Positions 34,789 to 44,163 of a DNA stretch of 64,000 nucleotides are shown here, in pieces. Within the stretch, counting starts at the first letter, position 1. The number at the start of each line of letters is the position of its first letter. A program made the translations under genes and the position numbers. Under the pieces are notes generated by a model. The model saw only the letters and a list, made by a program, of their open reading frames with translations. It was not told the DNA's origin and did no database searches. This DNA is from Altibacter lentus (lineage in GTDB: Bacteria; Bacteroidota; Bacteroidia; Flavobacteriales; Flavobacteriaceae): the NCBI RefSeq assembly GCF_000746845.1, contig NZ_KN050846.1:1876963-1940962 (forward strand), written 5' to 3'.

Positions 34789-36192
34789 ATGAAACATCTT
34801 AACACTTTTTTTGTTGCTACTCTCCTGTTACTAGGAGTTGGGTTAGCAAACGCACAAGACGAAAACAATCCTTGGGCAGTAGAAGTTGGTGTAAACGCTG
34901 TTGATGTTTACCCAGTTGGTATTGACGACAAAGGAAGGCTTCCATCAATGATCAACGGAATGGCCGTAAAAGGAGAACTCTTTGATGAGTACTTTAACGT
35001 AAACGACCACTGGAGCATCTTGCCTTCTGTTTCCAGAGTATCTATTGGTAGATACATTGGAGGTGGATTTACCTTCACTGCTGCTGGAGCAATTAACAAA
35101 ATTGACAAGATCGGTGACGTACGCGTTGACGATTTAACGTATTACTCTGCCGACGGTGAGATCAAGTACAGTCTTAGAGACTTGATCAACGGCGAAGGTG
35201 GATGGTTTGATCCATCTATCGGTGTTGGTGGTGGTTATACTTGGGTAGACGATATTGGATTTGGTACTGCAAATGGTATTGCCAGCGTCCGTCTTTGGGT
35301 TGCTGAAAACATTGCATTGAACTTCCAGTCTACGTATAAGTATGCATTCGAAGATACCTATGGTATCCAGCATTTCCAGCACTCTGCTGGTATCATGTTC
35401 AAATTCGGTGGAAAAGATACCGATGGTGACGGAATCTACGATCAAGATGATGAGTGTCCTGAAACTCCTGGTTTACCAGAATTCAACGGATGTCCTGATA
35501 CCGACGGTGACGGCATTGAAGATAGAAATGACGCATGTCCTAACACTCCTGGTTTAGCAGAGTTCAACGGATGTCCTGATACTGACGGTGACGGAATCCC
35601 AGATCCTCAAGATGCATGTCCTACTGTTCCCGGTATCGCTGCCTTAAATGGTTGTCCAGATGCTGACGGTGATGGTATCACTGATGCTGAGGATGAGTGT
35701 CCTAACGAAGCTGGACCAAAAGCTAACAACGGATGTCCTTACCAAGACAGAGATGGTGACGGTGTACTTGACAAAGACGACCAGTGTCCTGATGTTCCTG
35801 GAACTGTAGCTAACAACGGTTGTCCTGAAGTTACTGTAGAAGTAATTGAGCAATTGAATGAGTATTCTAAAACGATCTTGTTTGATTACGACAAAGCGAC
35901 CATCCGTCAAGAGTCTTACTCTGCACTTCAGAGCATTGCAGACGTAATGAAGGAATACCCGAACACAGTATTCCACATTGAAGGTCACACAGACAGTAGA
36001 GGTTCTGATGCTTATAACATGAAGCTTTCTAAAGAAAGAGCATCTTCAGTTATGACATACTTAACCACTATTGGTATGCCAGCCAACAGATTGACTTCTG
36101 AAGGTTACGGTGAAGAAAGACCAGTTGCTACAAACAATACAGCAGCCGGAAGACAGCAAAACAGACGTGTTGAGATTTCTTTGAACAAGTAA
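34789..36192 (+). CDS. OmpA-family outer-membrane protein with TSP type-3 repeats
   Basis: A 467-residue protein with a signal peptide ending near LANAQ (residue 22). A beta-barrel domain spans about 24-210. Five or so Asp-rich thrombospondin type-3 calcium-binding repeats (DTDGDGIxDxxDxCPxTPG, about 211-345) follow, then an OmpA/MotB peptidoglycan-binding domain (about 350-467: [41 protein letters not shown]). It anchors the outer membrane to the cell wall. The strong consensus promoter and own terminator suggest high expression. The codons look more uniform than in neighbours, which fits an abundant protein. Confidence 0.95.
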   Translation: MKHLNTFFVATLLLLGVGLANAQDENNPWAVEVGVNAVDVYPVGIDDKGRLPSMINGMAVKGELFDEYFNVNDHWSILPSVSRVSIGRYIGGGFTFTAAGAINKIDKIGDVRVDDLTYYSADGEIKYSLRDLINGEGGWFDPSIGVGGGYTWVDDIGFGTANGIASVRLWVAENIALNFQSTYKYAFEDTYGIQHFQHSAGIMFKFGGKDTDGDGIYDQDDECPETPGLPEFNGCPDTDGDGIEDRNDACPNTPGLAEFNGCPDTDGDGIPDPQDACPTVPGIAALNGCPDADGDGITDAEDECPNEAGPKANNGCPYQDRDGDGVLDKDDQCPDVPGTVANNGCPEVTVEVIEQLNEYSKTILFDYDKATIRQESYSALQSIADVMKEYPNTVFHIEGHTDSRGSDAYNMKLSKERASSVMTYLTTIGMPANRLTSEGYGEERPVATNNTAAGRQQNRRVEISLNK

Positions 36193-36220
36193 GAAAACAC
36201 GCTAATTAAATACTGAAGAA

Positions 36221-36247
36221 ACGCCTCCTTTTACGGAGGCGTTTTTT
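36221..36247 (+). terminator. Rho-independent terminator of ompA
   Basis: An 8-bp GC-rich stem ACGCCTCC/GGAGGCGT with a 6-nt loop is followed by TTTTTT. It ends 11 bp before the AddB-like start codon. Confidence 0.92.
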
Positions 36248-36258
36248 ATTTTAGTGGT

Positions 36259-39000
36259 ATGCAAACATTTCTTGAAGAAACGCTTGATACCCTTATAGAA
36301 AAACACGAGGATCTCGCGGCCTTAACCCTAATTCTTCCCAGTAAGCGCGCAGGAGGATTTCTTAAAAATTACCTTCGGGAAAAAATCCGGACGACAACCT
36401 TTGCGCCAACGATTATAAGTATTGAAGAATTTATTGAAACCTTATCCGATGTTAAAATCGTCGATAGTACCGAACTTCTCTTCAGAAGCTTTGAAGCCTA
36501 TCTTAGCATCGATACTGCTTCAGAAAAGGAAAACTTCGAGTCTTATTCTTCGTGGGCAACCACCCTGCTGAATGATTTCAATGAGATCGACCGGTATCTC
36601 GTGGATCCCGCTCCCTTTTTCAGTTACCTCGGTAGCATTAAATCCCTGGAAAAATGGAACGTCGACAAAGAAAAAACACCGCTCATTGATGCATATCTAA
36701 AATTTTGGGAGCAATTGCCTTATTTTTATGAGTCCCTTACCCAACAACTGTTGAAGGATGGTATAGGGTATCAAGGTCTCGTGTATCGCAAAGCAGCTGA
36801 AGATATAGAATTCTACCTATCCAAACACGCATCAAAACCGCATATATTTATAGGCTTCAACGCCTTAAACACAGCCGAACAACAAATTATCCAAGCACTA
36901 CTCACCCAGGGTCCGTCTGAGATCTATTGGGATGCAGATGTAGTATTCATGAATGATAAAAAGCACAGTGCTTCGCTGTTTCTAAGGAGGTATAAATCAT
37001 CATGGAATTATTTCAAAACAAATGAATTTACTTCCATCCAGGATAATTTCACGTCCCCTAAGCACATTCATATTGTAGAGGCTCAAAAAAACATAGGACA
37101 GGTAAAATACGTAGCATCCATTCTGAAAGATTTTTCGGAAGAAGAGCTTTCCAAAACGGCCATTGTCCTCGCAGACGAATCACTCCTTCTTCCCCTTTTA
37201 CACTCGCTCCCTGCTTCCGTACCTAGTATAAACGTAACAATGGGTGCTCCACTGCGTTCGTTCCCTGCAGCCTTGTTTTTTGATTCCTTATTGCTTCTGC
37301 ACACAAAGTCTTTAGATACGCTGTATTATAAAGATGTGATCAATCTCATCCAGGATCCTCTTGTCAGCAAATTAATTTCAGGATCAAGAGAAATAATCGA
37401 ACAGATCGTCCAATCGAACCTTACACATTTTTCCTTACAACGCCTAAAATCCTTTGCGCATGAAGAAGACCGTGCTTTTTTAGATTGGCTTTTCGGAGAT
37501 TGGAAAAATGAGAGCCGTGAGGCCATTGATGCATGTCTGACTCTTATCGGCAGTCTTAAAGATGCTGAGCGCACGAATCGGCTCGACCGCATCGTTCTGT
37601 TTCATATCCATACAATTTTTACAAAGATTAGTGCCTTGAACAAAGCGTTCCCGCATCTTAAAAGCTGTAAGACAGTGCAGCGGCTCTTTAATGAGCTTAT
37701 AGCCACAACCAGCTTAGATTTTGAGGGAGATGCTTATAGCGGCTTGCAGGTCATGGGCGTATTGGAGACTAGAGTTCTGGACTTTGAACGTGTCATCATG
37801 CTGTCTGTAAATGAAGGCATCATCCCTTCAGGAAAATCCAACGCCTCGTTCATTACTTACGATCTTAAAAAACAATTCAATTTACCGCTTTATACCGAAA
37901 AGGATGCGATCTATACGTATCATTTCTACCGTTTATTGCACCGTGCCCAACATATCACGCTGCTTTATAATTCGTTTTCCGATGGGCTGTCGTTAGGCGA
38001 AAAAAGCCGCTTTCTCTTACAACTCGATCTCGAAAAACAACCGCAACACACAATTAGAAAAAGCAGTATTTCTCCGGTAGTGAAAACAACTCCCAGATCG
38101 CTTATTTCTATTGCCAAGACACCAGAGGTCATCGAACGGATACGCGCCATAGCCGCTAAGGGATTTTCTCCCTCGGCGCTCGCTGCCTACGTTCGCAACC
38201 CGCTGGATTTCTATTATCAAAAAGTTCTTAAGGTCAATGAGTTTCAGGAGATCGAGGAGACGGTCGCATCGAACACTTTGGGAACGATCGTGCATGATAC
38301 CCTTCAGGAACTGTACAGTCCTCTTATTGGACAATTGCTTACGATCAAGCACCTTACCGAAGCCAAAGAGAAGATCGATGCCGAAGTGAGGCTTCAGTTT
38401 AAGAAAACTTTTAAAGAAGGAGATTTTTCAAGCGGTAAGAACCTTATTGTTTTTGAAGTTGCAAAACGATATATCCATAACTTTATCAGCCTTGAAATTT
38501 CAGAAATAAAAAACGGGCACCACATTAAATTAATCGCCGTAGAAAACGACCTTAATGTGCCTATCACCGTCCCTGGACTTGAATTCCCCATACATATTGG
38601 CGGAAAAGTGGATCGGGTCGATGAATATGACGGCACGCTGCGTATTGTGGATTATAAGACAGGTCTTGTGCGGCAAGGGGAACTGGAAGTAGTCGACTGG
38701 GAAGCGATCACAACCGACTATAAATATAGTAAAGCGCTGCAAGTGCTGTCTTATGCCTTGATGCTTAATGACGAAAACCCTATAACCAAAGGAACCGCAG
38801 GGATTATTTCGTTTAAGAATCTTGGGAGCGGTTTTCTTCCCTTCGCTACAAAACCCTCACCCAGAAGTCAGCAAAAGGATTTTTTAATAACACAAGAAGT
38901 CCTTCAATCTTTCACCCAAGAGTTAAATAAATTGATCTTTGAGATCTGTGATCCCAATATTCCATTTACCGAAAAAGAAATTGATTCGTATGCATATTGA
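36259..39000 (+). CDS. AddB-like PD-(D/E)XK nuclease
   Basis: A 913-residue partner of the AddA-like helicase. The N-terminal part is an inactivated helicase fold (LILPSKRAGGFLKNYL in place of a Walker A). The C-terminal nuclease domain begins at GFSPSALAAYVRNPLDFYY and carries HDTLQELY, GGKVDRVD and IVDYKTG (Asp798, Lys800), then the Q...Y pair LQVLSYALML. Known AddB proteins hold a 4Fe-4S cluster with Cys around this domain; here the position before Pro in YVRNPL is Asn and the C-terminal Cys cluster is missing, so the cluster is probably absent. The 3' end overlaps the next gene by 11 bases. Confidence 0.88.
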   Translation: MQTFLEETLDTLIEKHEDLAALTLILPSKRAGGFLKNYLREKIRTTTFAPTIISIEEFIETLSDVKIVDSTELLFRSFEAYLSIDTASEKENFESYSSWATTLLNDFNEIDRYLVDPAPFFSYLGSIKSLEKWNVDKEKTPLIDAYLKFWEQLPYFYESLTQQLLKDGIGYQGLVYRKAAEDIEFYLSKHASKPHIFIGFNALNTAEQQIIQALLTQGPSEIYWDADVVFMNDKKHSASLFLRRYKSSWNYFKTNEFTSIQDNFTSPKHIHIVEAQKNIGQVKYVASILKDFSEEELSKTAIVLADESLLLPLLHSLPASVPSINVTMGAPLRSFPAALFFDSLLLLHTKSLDTLYYKDVINLIQDPLVSKLISGSREIIEQIVQSNLTHFSLQRLKSFAHEEDRAFLDWLFGDWKNESREAIDACLTLIGSLKDAERTNRLDRIVLFHIHTIFTKISALNKAFPHLKSCKTVQRLFNELIATTSLDFEGDAYSGLQVMGVLETRVLDFERVIMLSVNEGIIPSGKSNASFITYDLKKQFNLPLYTEKDAIYTYHFYRLLHRAQHITLLYNSFSDGLSLGEKSRFLLQLDLEKQPQHTIRKSSISPVVKTTPRSLISIAKTPEVIERIRAIAAKGFSPSALAAYVRNPLDFYYQKVLKVNEFQEIEETVASNTLGTIVHDTLQELYSPLIGQLLTIKHLTEAKEKIDAEVRLQFKKTFKEGDFSSGKNLIVFEVAKRYIHNFISLEISEIKNGHHIKLIAVENDLNVPITVPGLEFPIHIGGKVDRVDEYDGTLRIVDYKTGLVRQGELEVVDWEAITTDYKYSKALQVLSYALMLNDENPITKGTAGIISFKNLGSGFLPFATKPSPRSQQKDFLITQEVLQSFTQELNKLIFEICDPNIPFTEKEIDSYAY

Positions 39001-39832
39001 AAAGAATAACATCCTTCCTTTAAAAAACAAAAAACCCATTTTGTATGATATATACCACGACGGTTCAAGCCATGCTAAGCAGGTGGTCGTCTTTTGTCAC
39101 GGCTACAAAGGTTTCAAAGATTGGGGTGCTTGGCACCTGGTAGCAGAAGCTTTTGCGAAAGCCGGGTTCTTCTTTCTCAAATTTAATTTTTCACACAATG
39201 GGGGCACCGTCACCCAGCCTATTGATTTTCCTGATCTGGAAGCATTTGCCCAAAATAATTTTACCCGAGAATTAGAAGATCTGGATCGGGTATTGAATTT
39301 TATAGTTACTGAAGGACAGAACCATCTGCCGGTAGACCTTGAACAGATCCATCTTTTGGCACACAGTCGAGGTGGCGGAATCGCGCTTATTAAAGCTGAA
39401 GAAGACCCGCGCATTCAAAAAGTGGCAACTTGGGCAGGTGTAAGCGATTTCAAGGTACGCTTTCAGGAAAACACCGAAGCTTTTCAACAATGGAAGATCA
39501 CAGGGCGCACCCACATTGAGAACGCACGCACCAAACAACAAATGCCGCATGACTGGCAATTCTACGAAGATTTTATGGCGCATGAAGAACGCCTCACCAT
39601 TCAACGAGCAGTTGCCGCCCTTAGCAAACCAATGCTTATTGTTCACGGGACCGAGGATACGACCGTTTCAGTAAAAGAAGCTCAGCGTTTACAGCTATGG
39701 AATCCTGCAAGTACATTGCACATAATCGATGGAGCCGATCATGTATTTGGATCAAGCCATCCTTGGGACAAAAACCAACTTCCAAAAGACATGGCCCTAG
39801 CCGTTGAGAAGACAATTGAGTTCTTTCAGTAA
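38990..39832 (+). CDS. Alpha/beta hydrolase (serine hydrolase)
   Basis: A 280-residue hydrolase. The oxyanion region is VVFCHGYKGFKDWG, the nucleophile serine lies in LLAHSRGGGIAL, and the acid and histidine are probably in HGTEDTTV and GADHVFG. The frame is open 17 codons upstream inside the AddB-like gene, but the ATG at 38990 gives a natural start and an 11-base overlap with that gene. There is no signal peptide; the substrate is unknown. A bidirectional terminator follows. Confidence 0.85.
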   Translation: MHIEKNNILPLKNKKPILYDIYHDGSSHAKQVVVFCHGYKGFKDWGAWHLVAEAFAKAGFFFLKFNFSHNGGTVTQPIDFPDLEAFAQNNFTRELEDLDRVLNFIVTEGQNHLPVDLEQIHLLAHSRGGGIALIKAEEDPRIQKVATWAGVSDFKVRFQENTEAFQQWKITGRTHIENARTKQQMPHDWQFYEDFMAHEERLTIQRAVAALSKPMLIVHGTEDTTVSVKEAQRLQLWNPASTLHIIDGADHVFGSSHPWDKNQLPKDMALAVEKTIEFFQ

Positions 39833-39906
39833 ACATATTTTACCGCCTTTCCGGAGGTTTCCCGTGCAGAGGTATTGTGCAAAACGCTGCTACATATCCT
39901 TATAAA

Positions 39907-39940
39907 AACAAAAAAGCAACGTGTTCACGTTGCTTTTTTT
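39907..39940. terminator. Bidirectional terminator between the hydrolase gene and tRNA-Ala
   Basis: GCAACGT/ACGTTGC (39916-39922 and 39927-39933) is flanked by an A run on the left and a T run on the right. It therefore works for the plus-strand hydrolase gene and the minus-strand tRNA. Confidence 0.88.
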
Positions 39941-39946
39941 ATTCAG

Positions 39947-40020
<74 letters not shown>

Positions 40021-40049
40021 GACTTAGAACTGCGAAAATAATAAATTTT

Positions 40050-40844
40050 TTAATCTTGTACGGGTAAAACCAATAAAGGTTTGCTTGTATGAAATTCTTT
40101 TTTCATGATCTCATTCTTTTCCCATAACTTCTTAAAGAATCCGCGTTTTCTTCGCACTACACAGATCATATCCGGCTGAAATCCCTGAAAATGTTCCAGA
40201 ACCGCTTGAAAGGTCGTCGCATTCTCGGTTTGGGTGTACGAGGATTGCAGTTGCTTCAAATTATTAGTTACTTCCAGAATTTCCGGCGTACTCTCCGGAG
40301 TTTCTACGTGAAGTACATGTACTTCGCTTCCAAATTGACGTATGAATTTTTGAAGTGGCTCCAGCAATTGATCGTTCTCGAAATTGCCATTCTTAAACGC
40401 CATCAGGATCTTCTTTGGAGCCGAAAATGAAACCCCTTCGGGAACTACCAATATTGGGAGATTGGTTTGCTTTAGCAACTTGCCTGAGGTCTTTCCTAAA
40501 AAGACACCTTCCTTAATAGAGTTGCTTCGAGGAGCCAAAACCATAAGGTCAATGGGGATTTGCTGGTTCACACGGTTGATGCCTTCCAAGACCTCTCCTT
40601 TTATGGGGTGGGCGATCACAGGAACACCCTTCTTATCCACTTTAGACAGTACTTCCTCCAAACGATCTTCAGAAGCTTCCTTTAGTAAGGTATTCACTTT
40701 AGAAAGTCCGCCCACTCTGGACAATTCTTGAAAAACCGAAACCACATAAACGGTCGCATCAACCACCTTTGCGAGATCAATGGCATATTGTAAATTGCTT
40801 ACTGAGTTTTCCGAAGACCCAATGGGCACCAAAATATTTTTCAT
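40050..40844 (-). CDS. Tandem universal stress protein (UspA family)
   Basis: A 264-residue protein of two Usp domains. The first starts MKNILVPIGSSENSVSNLQYAIDLA and has the nucleotide-loop-like LVLAPRSNSIKEGVFLGKTSGKLL. The second starts KKILMAFKNGNFENDQLLEPL. Length and start fit tandem-type Usp proteins of Bacteroidota. The frame is open 10 codons upstream, but the internal ATG is the family start. A TAATTTTG -7 box lies upstream (40900-40907). A tRNA-Ala gene follows on the same strand. Confidence 0.9.
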   Translation of the reverse strand: MKNILVPIGSSENSVSNLQYAIDLAKVVDATVYVVSVFQELSRVGGLSKVNTLLKEASEDRLEEVLSKVDKKGVPVIAHPIKGEVLEGINRVNQQIPIDLMVLAPRSNSIKEGVFLGKTSGKLLKQTNLPILVVPEGVSFSAPKKILMAFKNGNFENDQLLEPLQKFIRQFGSEVHVLHVETPESTPEILEVTNNLKQLQSSYTQTENATTFQAVLEHFQGFQPDMICVVRRKRGFFKKLWEKNEIMKKEFHTSKPLLVLPVQD

Positions 40845-40899
40845 CGTTTTTCCAATTCGGTTATCTTTAATCATCCGCTTCCAATGACGGAACCTGCTG

Positions 40900-40907
40900 C
40901 AAAATTA
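40900..40907 (-). promoter_or_regulatory. -7 box of the universal stress gene
   Basis: TAATTTTG on the minus strand, 56 bp before the chosen ATG, matches TAnnTTTG. It lies in the divergent region shared with the GNAT gene. Confidence 0.4.
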
Positions 40908-40917
40908 AATCTTAAAT

Positions 40918-41424
40918 ATGATACGGCACGCGAAACCTTCAGAAATTGAGAAAATAATAACAATTACACAGGCGTGTGCGGCGCATATGCAGGCGCAGGG
41001 GATCTTTCAGTGGAATGAAGAATATCCCTCGCTTGAAGCCTTTCAGAAAGACCTGGATCAAAAGGAGTTATACGTCCTGCTCGAAAAAAATGAAGTGATT
41101 GGTTGTATTTGTATCGCTTCGGAAAAAGATTCGGAATATAATGATGTGCAATGGCTAACACAGGACACTTATCAATATTACATACATCGACTGGCGGTGC
41201 ATCCTTCCCATCAAGGCCGGGGGCATGCGCAACAGCTTATGGACTTCGCCGAAACAAAAGCGAAAGTGGATCATGTCGCTTCTGTACGTCTGGACACGTT
41301 CAGCTTAAATAAAAGAAATCAACGGTTTTACGAGCAACGCGGTTACACCCGATTGGGCTCCATCTATTTCCCGAAACAAAGTGATGCGCCTTTTTATTGC
41401 TATGAATTGGTCTTGAATGGCTAA
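40918..41424 (+). CDS. GNAT-family N-acetyltransferase
   Basis: A 168-residue acetyltransferase. The CoA-binding loop is YIHRLAVHPSHQGRGHAQQLMDFAE, preceded by VIGCICIASEKD and followed by VRLDTFSLNKRNQRFYEQRGY. The acceptor molecule is unknown. It is followed by a MATE transporter gene 15 bp later, with a TAATTTTG box overlapping its own stop codon, so the transporter may be read from either promoter. Confidence 0.9.
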   Translation: MIRHAKPSEIEKIITITQACAAHMQAQGIFQWNEEYPSLEAFQKDLDQKELYVLLEKNEVIGCICIASEKDSEYNDVQWLTQDTYQYYIHRLAVHPSHQGRGHAQQLMDFAETKAKVDHVASVRLDTFSLNKRNQRFYEQRGYTRLGSIYFPKQSDAPFYCYELVLNG

Positions 41425-41439
41425 TTTTGCAGCTTTCGC

Positions 41440-42774
41440 ATGGAAAGGACCAACATCTCATTTAAACGCATCCAGCAATTAGCCGTACCCGCCATTCTAT
41501 CGGGTATCGCAGAACCGGTTTTGTCAAGCACCGATGCTGCCATTGTAGGGAACATTCCGCAGTTTGGCACAGAGTCGCTAGCTGCAGTGGGTATTGTGGG
41601 ATCTTTTCTTTCCATGCTCATTTGGATTCTTGCGCAAAGCCGCAGTGCCATTTCGGCCATTGTATCACAAAACCTTGGAGCCGGTAAGCTGCGTGATCTG
41701 GATAGCTTTCCTGCCCAGGCGATCTATTTCAATATTGCGTTAAGTCTTATTGTGCTATGCTCCACGTATTTCTTTGTAGAGGAGATTTTTACGTTGCTCA
41801 ATGCTGAAGGTCTTATCTTACAATACAGTATCGATTATTACAACATTCGTGTTTGGGGTTTCCCGCTCACCTTGTTCACCTTTGCTGTATTTGGACTCTT
41901 TCGAGGTCTACAGAACACATTTTGGCCCATGATCATTGCTACATTAGGCGCCGCATTGAACATAGCATTGGATTTTATCCTGGTGTACGGTGTTGAAGAG
42001 TATATTCCGGCACTTGGCATTAAAGGTGCTGCATGGGCAAGTCTAATCTCTCAAGGGGTTATGGCATTGTTAGCTCTTATTTTTTTACTGAAGAAAACAA
42101 CGGTTTCGCTGCGATTGCAGTTTCCGCTCCACCCGGAGATTCGTCGCTTGGTGTCCATGAGCTTTAATCTCTTTGTACGATCCTTGGCACTTAACATTGC
42201 CTTATTACTGGCTGTAAGAGAAGCCACCGGTTTAGGAAAAGAATATATTGCCGCCCATGCTATCGCAATTAATATCTGGTTGTTCTCCGCCTTCTTTATT
42301 GACGGTTATGGTGCCGCGGGAAACATCCTTGGCGGAAAATTATTGGGCGCAAAGGACTATTCGGGATTATATGTACTTACGAAACGTGTCAATCTTTACA
42401 ATCTTGGCGTAGCTGTGTTCCTGGTGCTCATAGGGCTTTTGTGTTACAAGCAATTGGGCCTTTTGTTCAATAAGGATGCTCAAGTGCTAAGTATCTTCTA
42501 TGGAATGTTCTTTATGGTATTGATAAGTCAGCCAATCAATGCACTGGCTTTTACGCTGGATGCGATTTTTAAAGGGCTGGGTGAAATGAAATACCTGCGA
42601 AACGTACTTATAGGAGCTACCTTCCTAGGGTTTGTCCCCTTTCTATATTTTTCCCGTTTCATGGAGTGGGGGTTGTTGGGTATTTGGGGTGCGATCTTAA
42701 TATGGATCGGGTACAGGGCTGTGGCGCTATTTATAAAGTTCAATAGAAAATATCGCCCGCTTTCGCAAAATTGA
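41440..42774 (+). CDS. MATE-family efflux transporter
   Basis: A 444-residue, 12-helix membrane protein. The N-terminal LAVPAILSGIAEPVLSSTDAAIVGN is the MATE/DinF-type first helix region, with GLFRGLQNTFWPMIIAT and a matching second half. It exports drugs or metabolites in exchange for Na+ or H+. Its nearest pattern is the DinF-like branch. A 32-codon membrane peptide gene follows 21 bp later. Confidence 0.92.
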   Translation: MERTNISFKRIQQLAVPAILSGIAEPVLSSTDAAIVGNIPQFGTESLAAVGIVGSFLSMLIWILAQSRSAISAIVSQNLGAGKLRDLDSFPAQAIYFNIALSLIVLCSTYFFVEEIFTLLNAEGLILQYSIDYYNIRVWGFPLTLFTFAVFGLFRGLQNTFWPMIIATLGAALNIALDFILVYGVEEYIPALGIKGAAWASLISQGVMALLALIFLLKKTTVSLRLQFPLHPEIRRLVSMSFNLFVRSLALNIALLLAVREATGLGKEYIAAHAIAINIWLFSAFFIDGYGAAGNILGGKLLGAKDYSGLYVLTKRVNLYNLGVAVFLVLIGLLCYKQLGLLFNKDAQVLSIFYGMFFMVLISQPINALAFTLDAIFKGLGEMKYLRNVLIGATFLGFVPFLYFSRFMEWGLLGIWGAILIWIGYRAVALFIKFNRKYRPLSQN

Positions 42775-42795
42775 TACATTTACAAAAAAAGCGAT

Positions 42796-42894
42796 ATGGA
42801 TGTTTTACGATTTTTAGGCGGCCCCGGACTCTTTTTAGTGATCGGTATCTTATTGGTGGTCGTGGTACTCTATAAAAAGTTCAAGAAACGCTAG
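42796..42894 (+). CDS. 32-residue single-pass membrane peptide
   Basis: A short open frame, ATG to TAG. It encodes MDVLRFLGGPGLF, one hydrophobic helix (LVIGILLVVVVLY) and a basic tail KKFKKR, a layout expected of a small inner-membrane protein with its tail in the cytoplasm. TACATTTA, close to a -7 box, lies 15 bp upstream. It starts 21 bp after the MATE stop and its stop touches the convergent 2OG gene. The function is unknown; it could assist the transporter or be a stand-alone small protein. Confidence 0.6.
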   Translation: MDVLRFLGGPGLFLVIGILLVVVVLYKKFKKR

Positions 42895-43536
42895 TTATCG
42901 GGTTTTTAACCACCCTGTAATGCTAAGGCGTTGTGAGGCTTTTACCTCCTTTACCTCATGTTCTAACGTTTGGCTTTCAAAGATCACCATACGCCCCGGC
43001 AACGGTAGGATATCAAGTGCATCCTCTGTAGGATACAACGTTAGTTCTCCACCATTGGAAGCGGGCCAATTGGCTTCGTTCAAGTAACACACCATGGATA
43101 GTTTTCGCCTGTCATCGTTCTTAAAAGTATCCAAATGTCGTTTGTAAAAGGTTCCTGTCGGGTAGATGGCATAATGGAACTCTTTCTGAAAGATCCCCAA
43201 AAAACACGTTTTATTAAGGTAATTCACTAATGTATTTATCTTCTGAAAGAATACTTCTTCTGCTTGTGTCATTTTCGATTCATCGATCCATGAAATAAAA
43301 TCCCCGCGTACGGTCTTGTCAACCTCTTCCTGAACCCAATTCCCAATAGCCGACTTCTTAAATCCTTTAATTTCGTACGTTTCCAAAAGTGCTTCACGAA
43401 GCGTGATCACTTCCGAAGCATCGAAAAAATCATCCACGATCGCATACTTCTTTTTTAAAAGCTGGGTGATAATGGATTCAAATATCGGATTCTCAACAAA
43501 ATCCAGCTGCTCAAACAATTCTTTTTCCTGTGTCAT
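42895..43536 (-). CDS. 2-oxoglutarate/Fe(II)-dependent oxygenase (prolyl 4-hydroxylase-like)
   Basis: A 213-residue double-stranded beta-helix dioxygenase. The iron triad is the His and Asp of YKRHLDTF and the His of LEHEVKEV; the Arg of SQRLSITGWL binds 2-oxoglutarate. The fold resembles the PHD2/EGLN-like bacterial prolyl hydroxylases, which modify proteins such as EF-Tu. The substrate here is unknown. It has a TATATTTG box 17 bp upstream and is divergent from queD. Confidence 0.88.
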   Translation of the reverse strand: MTQEKELFEQLDFVENPIFESIITQLLKKKYAIVDDFFDASEVITLREALLETYEIKGFKKSAIGNWVQEEVDKTVRGDFISWIDESKMTQAEEVFFQKINTLVNYLNKTCFLGIFQKEFHYAIYPTGTFYKRHLDTFKNDDRRKLSMVCYLNEANWPASNGGELTLYPTEDALDILPLPGRMVIFESQTLEHEVKEVKASQRLSITGWLKTR

Positions 43537-43553
43537 AACGTATAAAAAGCCGG

Positions 43554-43561
43554 CAAATATA
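43554..43561 (-). promoter_or_regulatory. -7 box of the 2OG oxygenase promoter
   Basis: TATATTTG on the minus strand, 17 bp before the ATG. It lies 30 bp from the divergent queD promoter, so the two may influence each other. Confidence 0.55.
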
Positions 43562-43591
43562 CTTCAGAAAACGATTCGAAAACTAAAAATG

Positions 43592-43618
43592 TTGATTTTT
43601 GGAAATGCTGTATCTTTG
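43592..43618 (+). promoter_or_regulatory. Promoter of queD
   Basis: TTG (43592-43594), 16 bases, then TATCTTTG (43611-43618). The start of transcription would fall near 43624, so translation must begin at the ATG at 43635. Confidence 0.6.
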
Positions 43619-43634
43619 CCCACAAACCCATTGT

Positions 43635-44087
43635 ATGAATAAGATACGAATCACCAAACAATTTTCTTTCGAAACCGGGCACGCCCTTTACGGTTATGAC
43701 GGGAAATGCCGTAATGTACATGGCCACAGCTACCGGTTATCCGTGACAGTTATTGGAACCCCCATCTCCAACACCGGAAACGTAAAATACGGGATGGTGA
43801 TCGATTTTAGTGACCTTAAAAAGATCGTTAAGGAGGAGATCGTGGATGTATTCGATCATGCAACCGTGTTTAACAAGAACACCCCACATGTGGAATTGGC
43901 GAATGAGCTTCAGGATCGCGGACACAATGTGTTACTGGTGAACTATCAACCTACGAGTGAAATGATGGTGATCGATTTTGCCGAAAAGATCAAGACAAGA
44001 CTTCCCAAAACAATCAGACTGCATTCTTTGAAGCTTCAGGAAACGGCGACCAGTTATGCGGAATGGTTCGCGTCTGACAATGAGTAG
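43635..44087 (+). CDS. queD: 6-carboxy-5,6,7,8-tetrahydropterin synthase
   Basis: A 150-residue PTPS-family enzyme. Zinc ligands are His16, His29 and His31 (TGHALYGYDGKCRNVHGHSY), and the catalytic Cys is Cys25. It makes 6-carboxytetrahydropterin for queuosine/7-deazaguanine synthesis. The frame is open 12 codons upstream, but a -7 box lies inside that extension, which fixes the start at 43635. Other queuosine genes are not in the window. A short hairpin terminator follows at 44130. Confidence 0.92.
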   Translation: MNKIRITKQFSFETGHALYGYDGKCRNVHGHSYRLSVTVIGTPISNTGNVKYGMVIDFSDLKKIVKEEIVDVFDHATVFNKNTPHVELANELQDRGHNVLLVNYQPTSEMMVIDFAEKIKTRLPKTIRLHSLKLQETATSYAEWFASDNE

Positions 44088-44129
44088 ATCATAATAGCTG
44101 TGCCCTTCCATGCCCTTTCCATTTAATAT

Positions 44130-44148
44130 GCTCCAAAGGAGCTTTTTT
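44130..44148 (+). terminator. Short terminator between queD and lpxH
   Basis: GCTCC-AAA-GGAGC followed by TTTTTT. The stem is only 5 bp, but placement and T run fit. Confidence 0.6.
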
Positions 44149-44151
44149 CTC

Positions 44152-44159
44152 TATCTTTG
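44152..44159 (+). promoter_or_regulatory. -7 box of lpxH, directly before the ATG
   Basis: TATCTTTG ends 4 bases before the lpxH ATG. If used, transcription would start at or next to the start codon, giving a leaderless mRNA. Confidence 0.5.
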
Positions 44160-44163
44160 ACCT

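Noticed and set aside
36259-39000. DNA-defence island around the helicase/nuclease pair
   Set aside because: The pair has the domain plan of chromosomal AddAB recombination enzymes, and its neighbours (kbl, ompA, sodB) are housekeeping genes.
43599-43634. Longer start for queD
   Set aside because: A -7 promoter box (43611-43618) lies inside the extension, so this part is not transcribed from that promoter.
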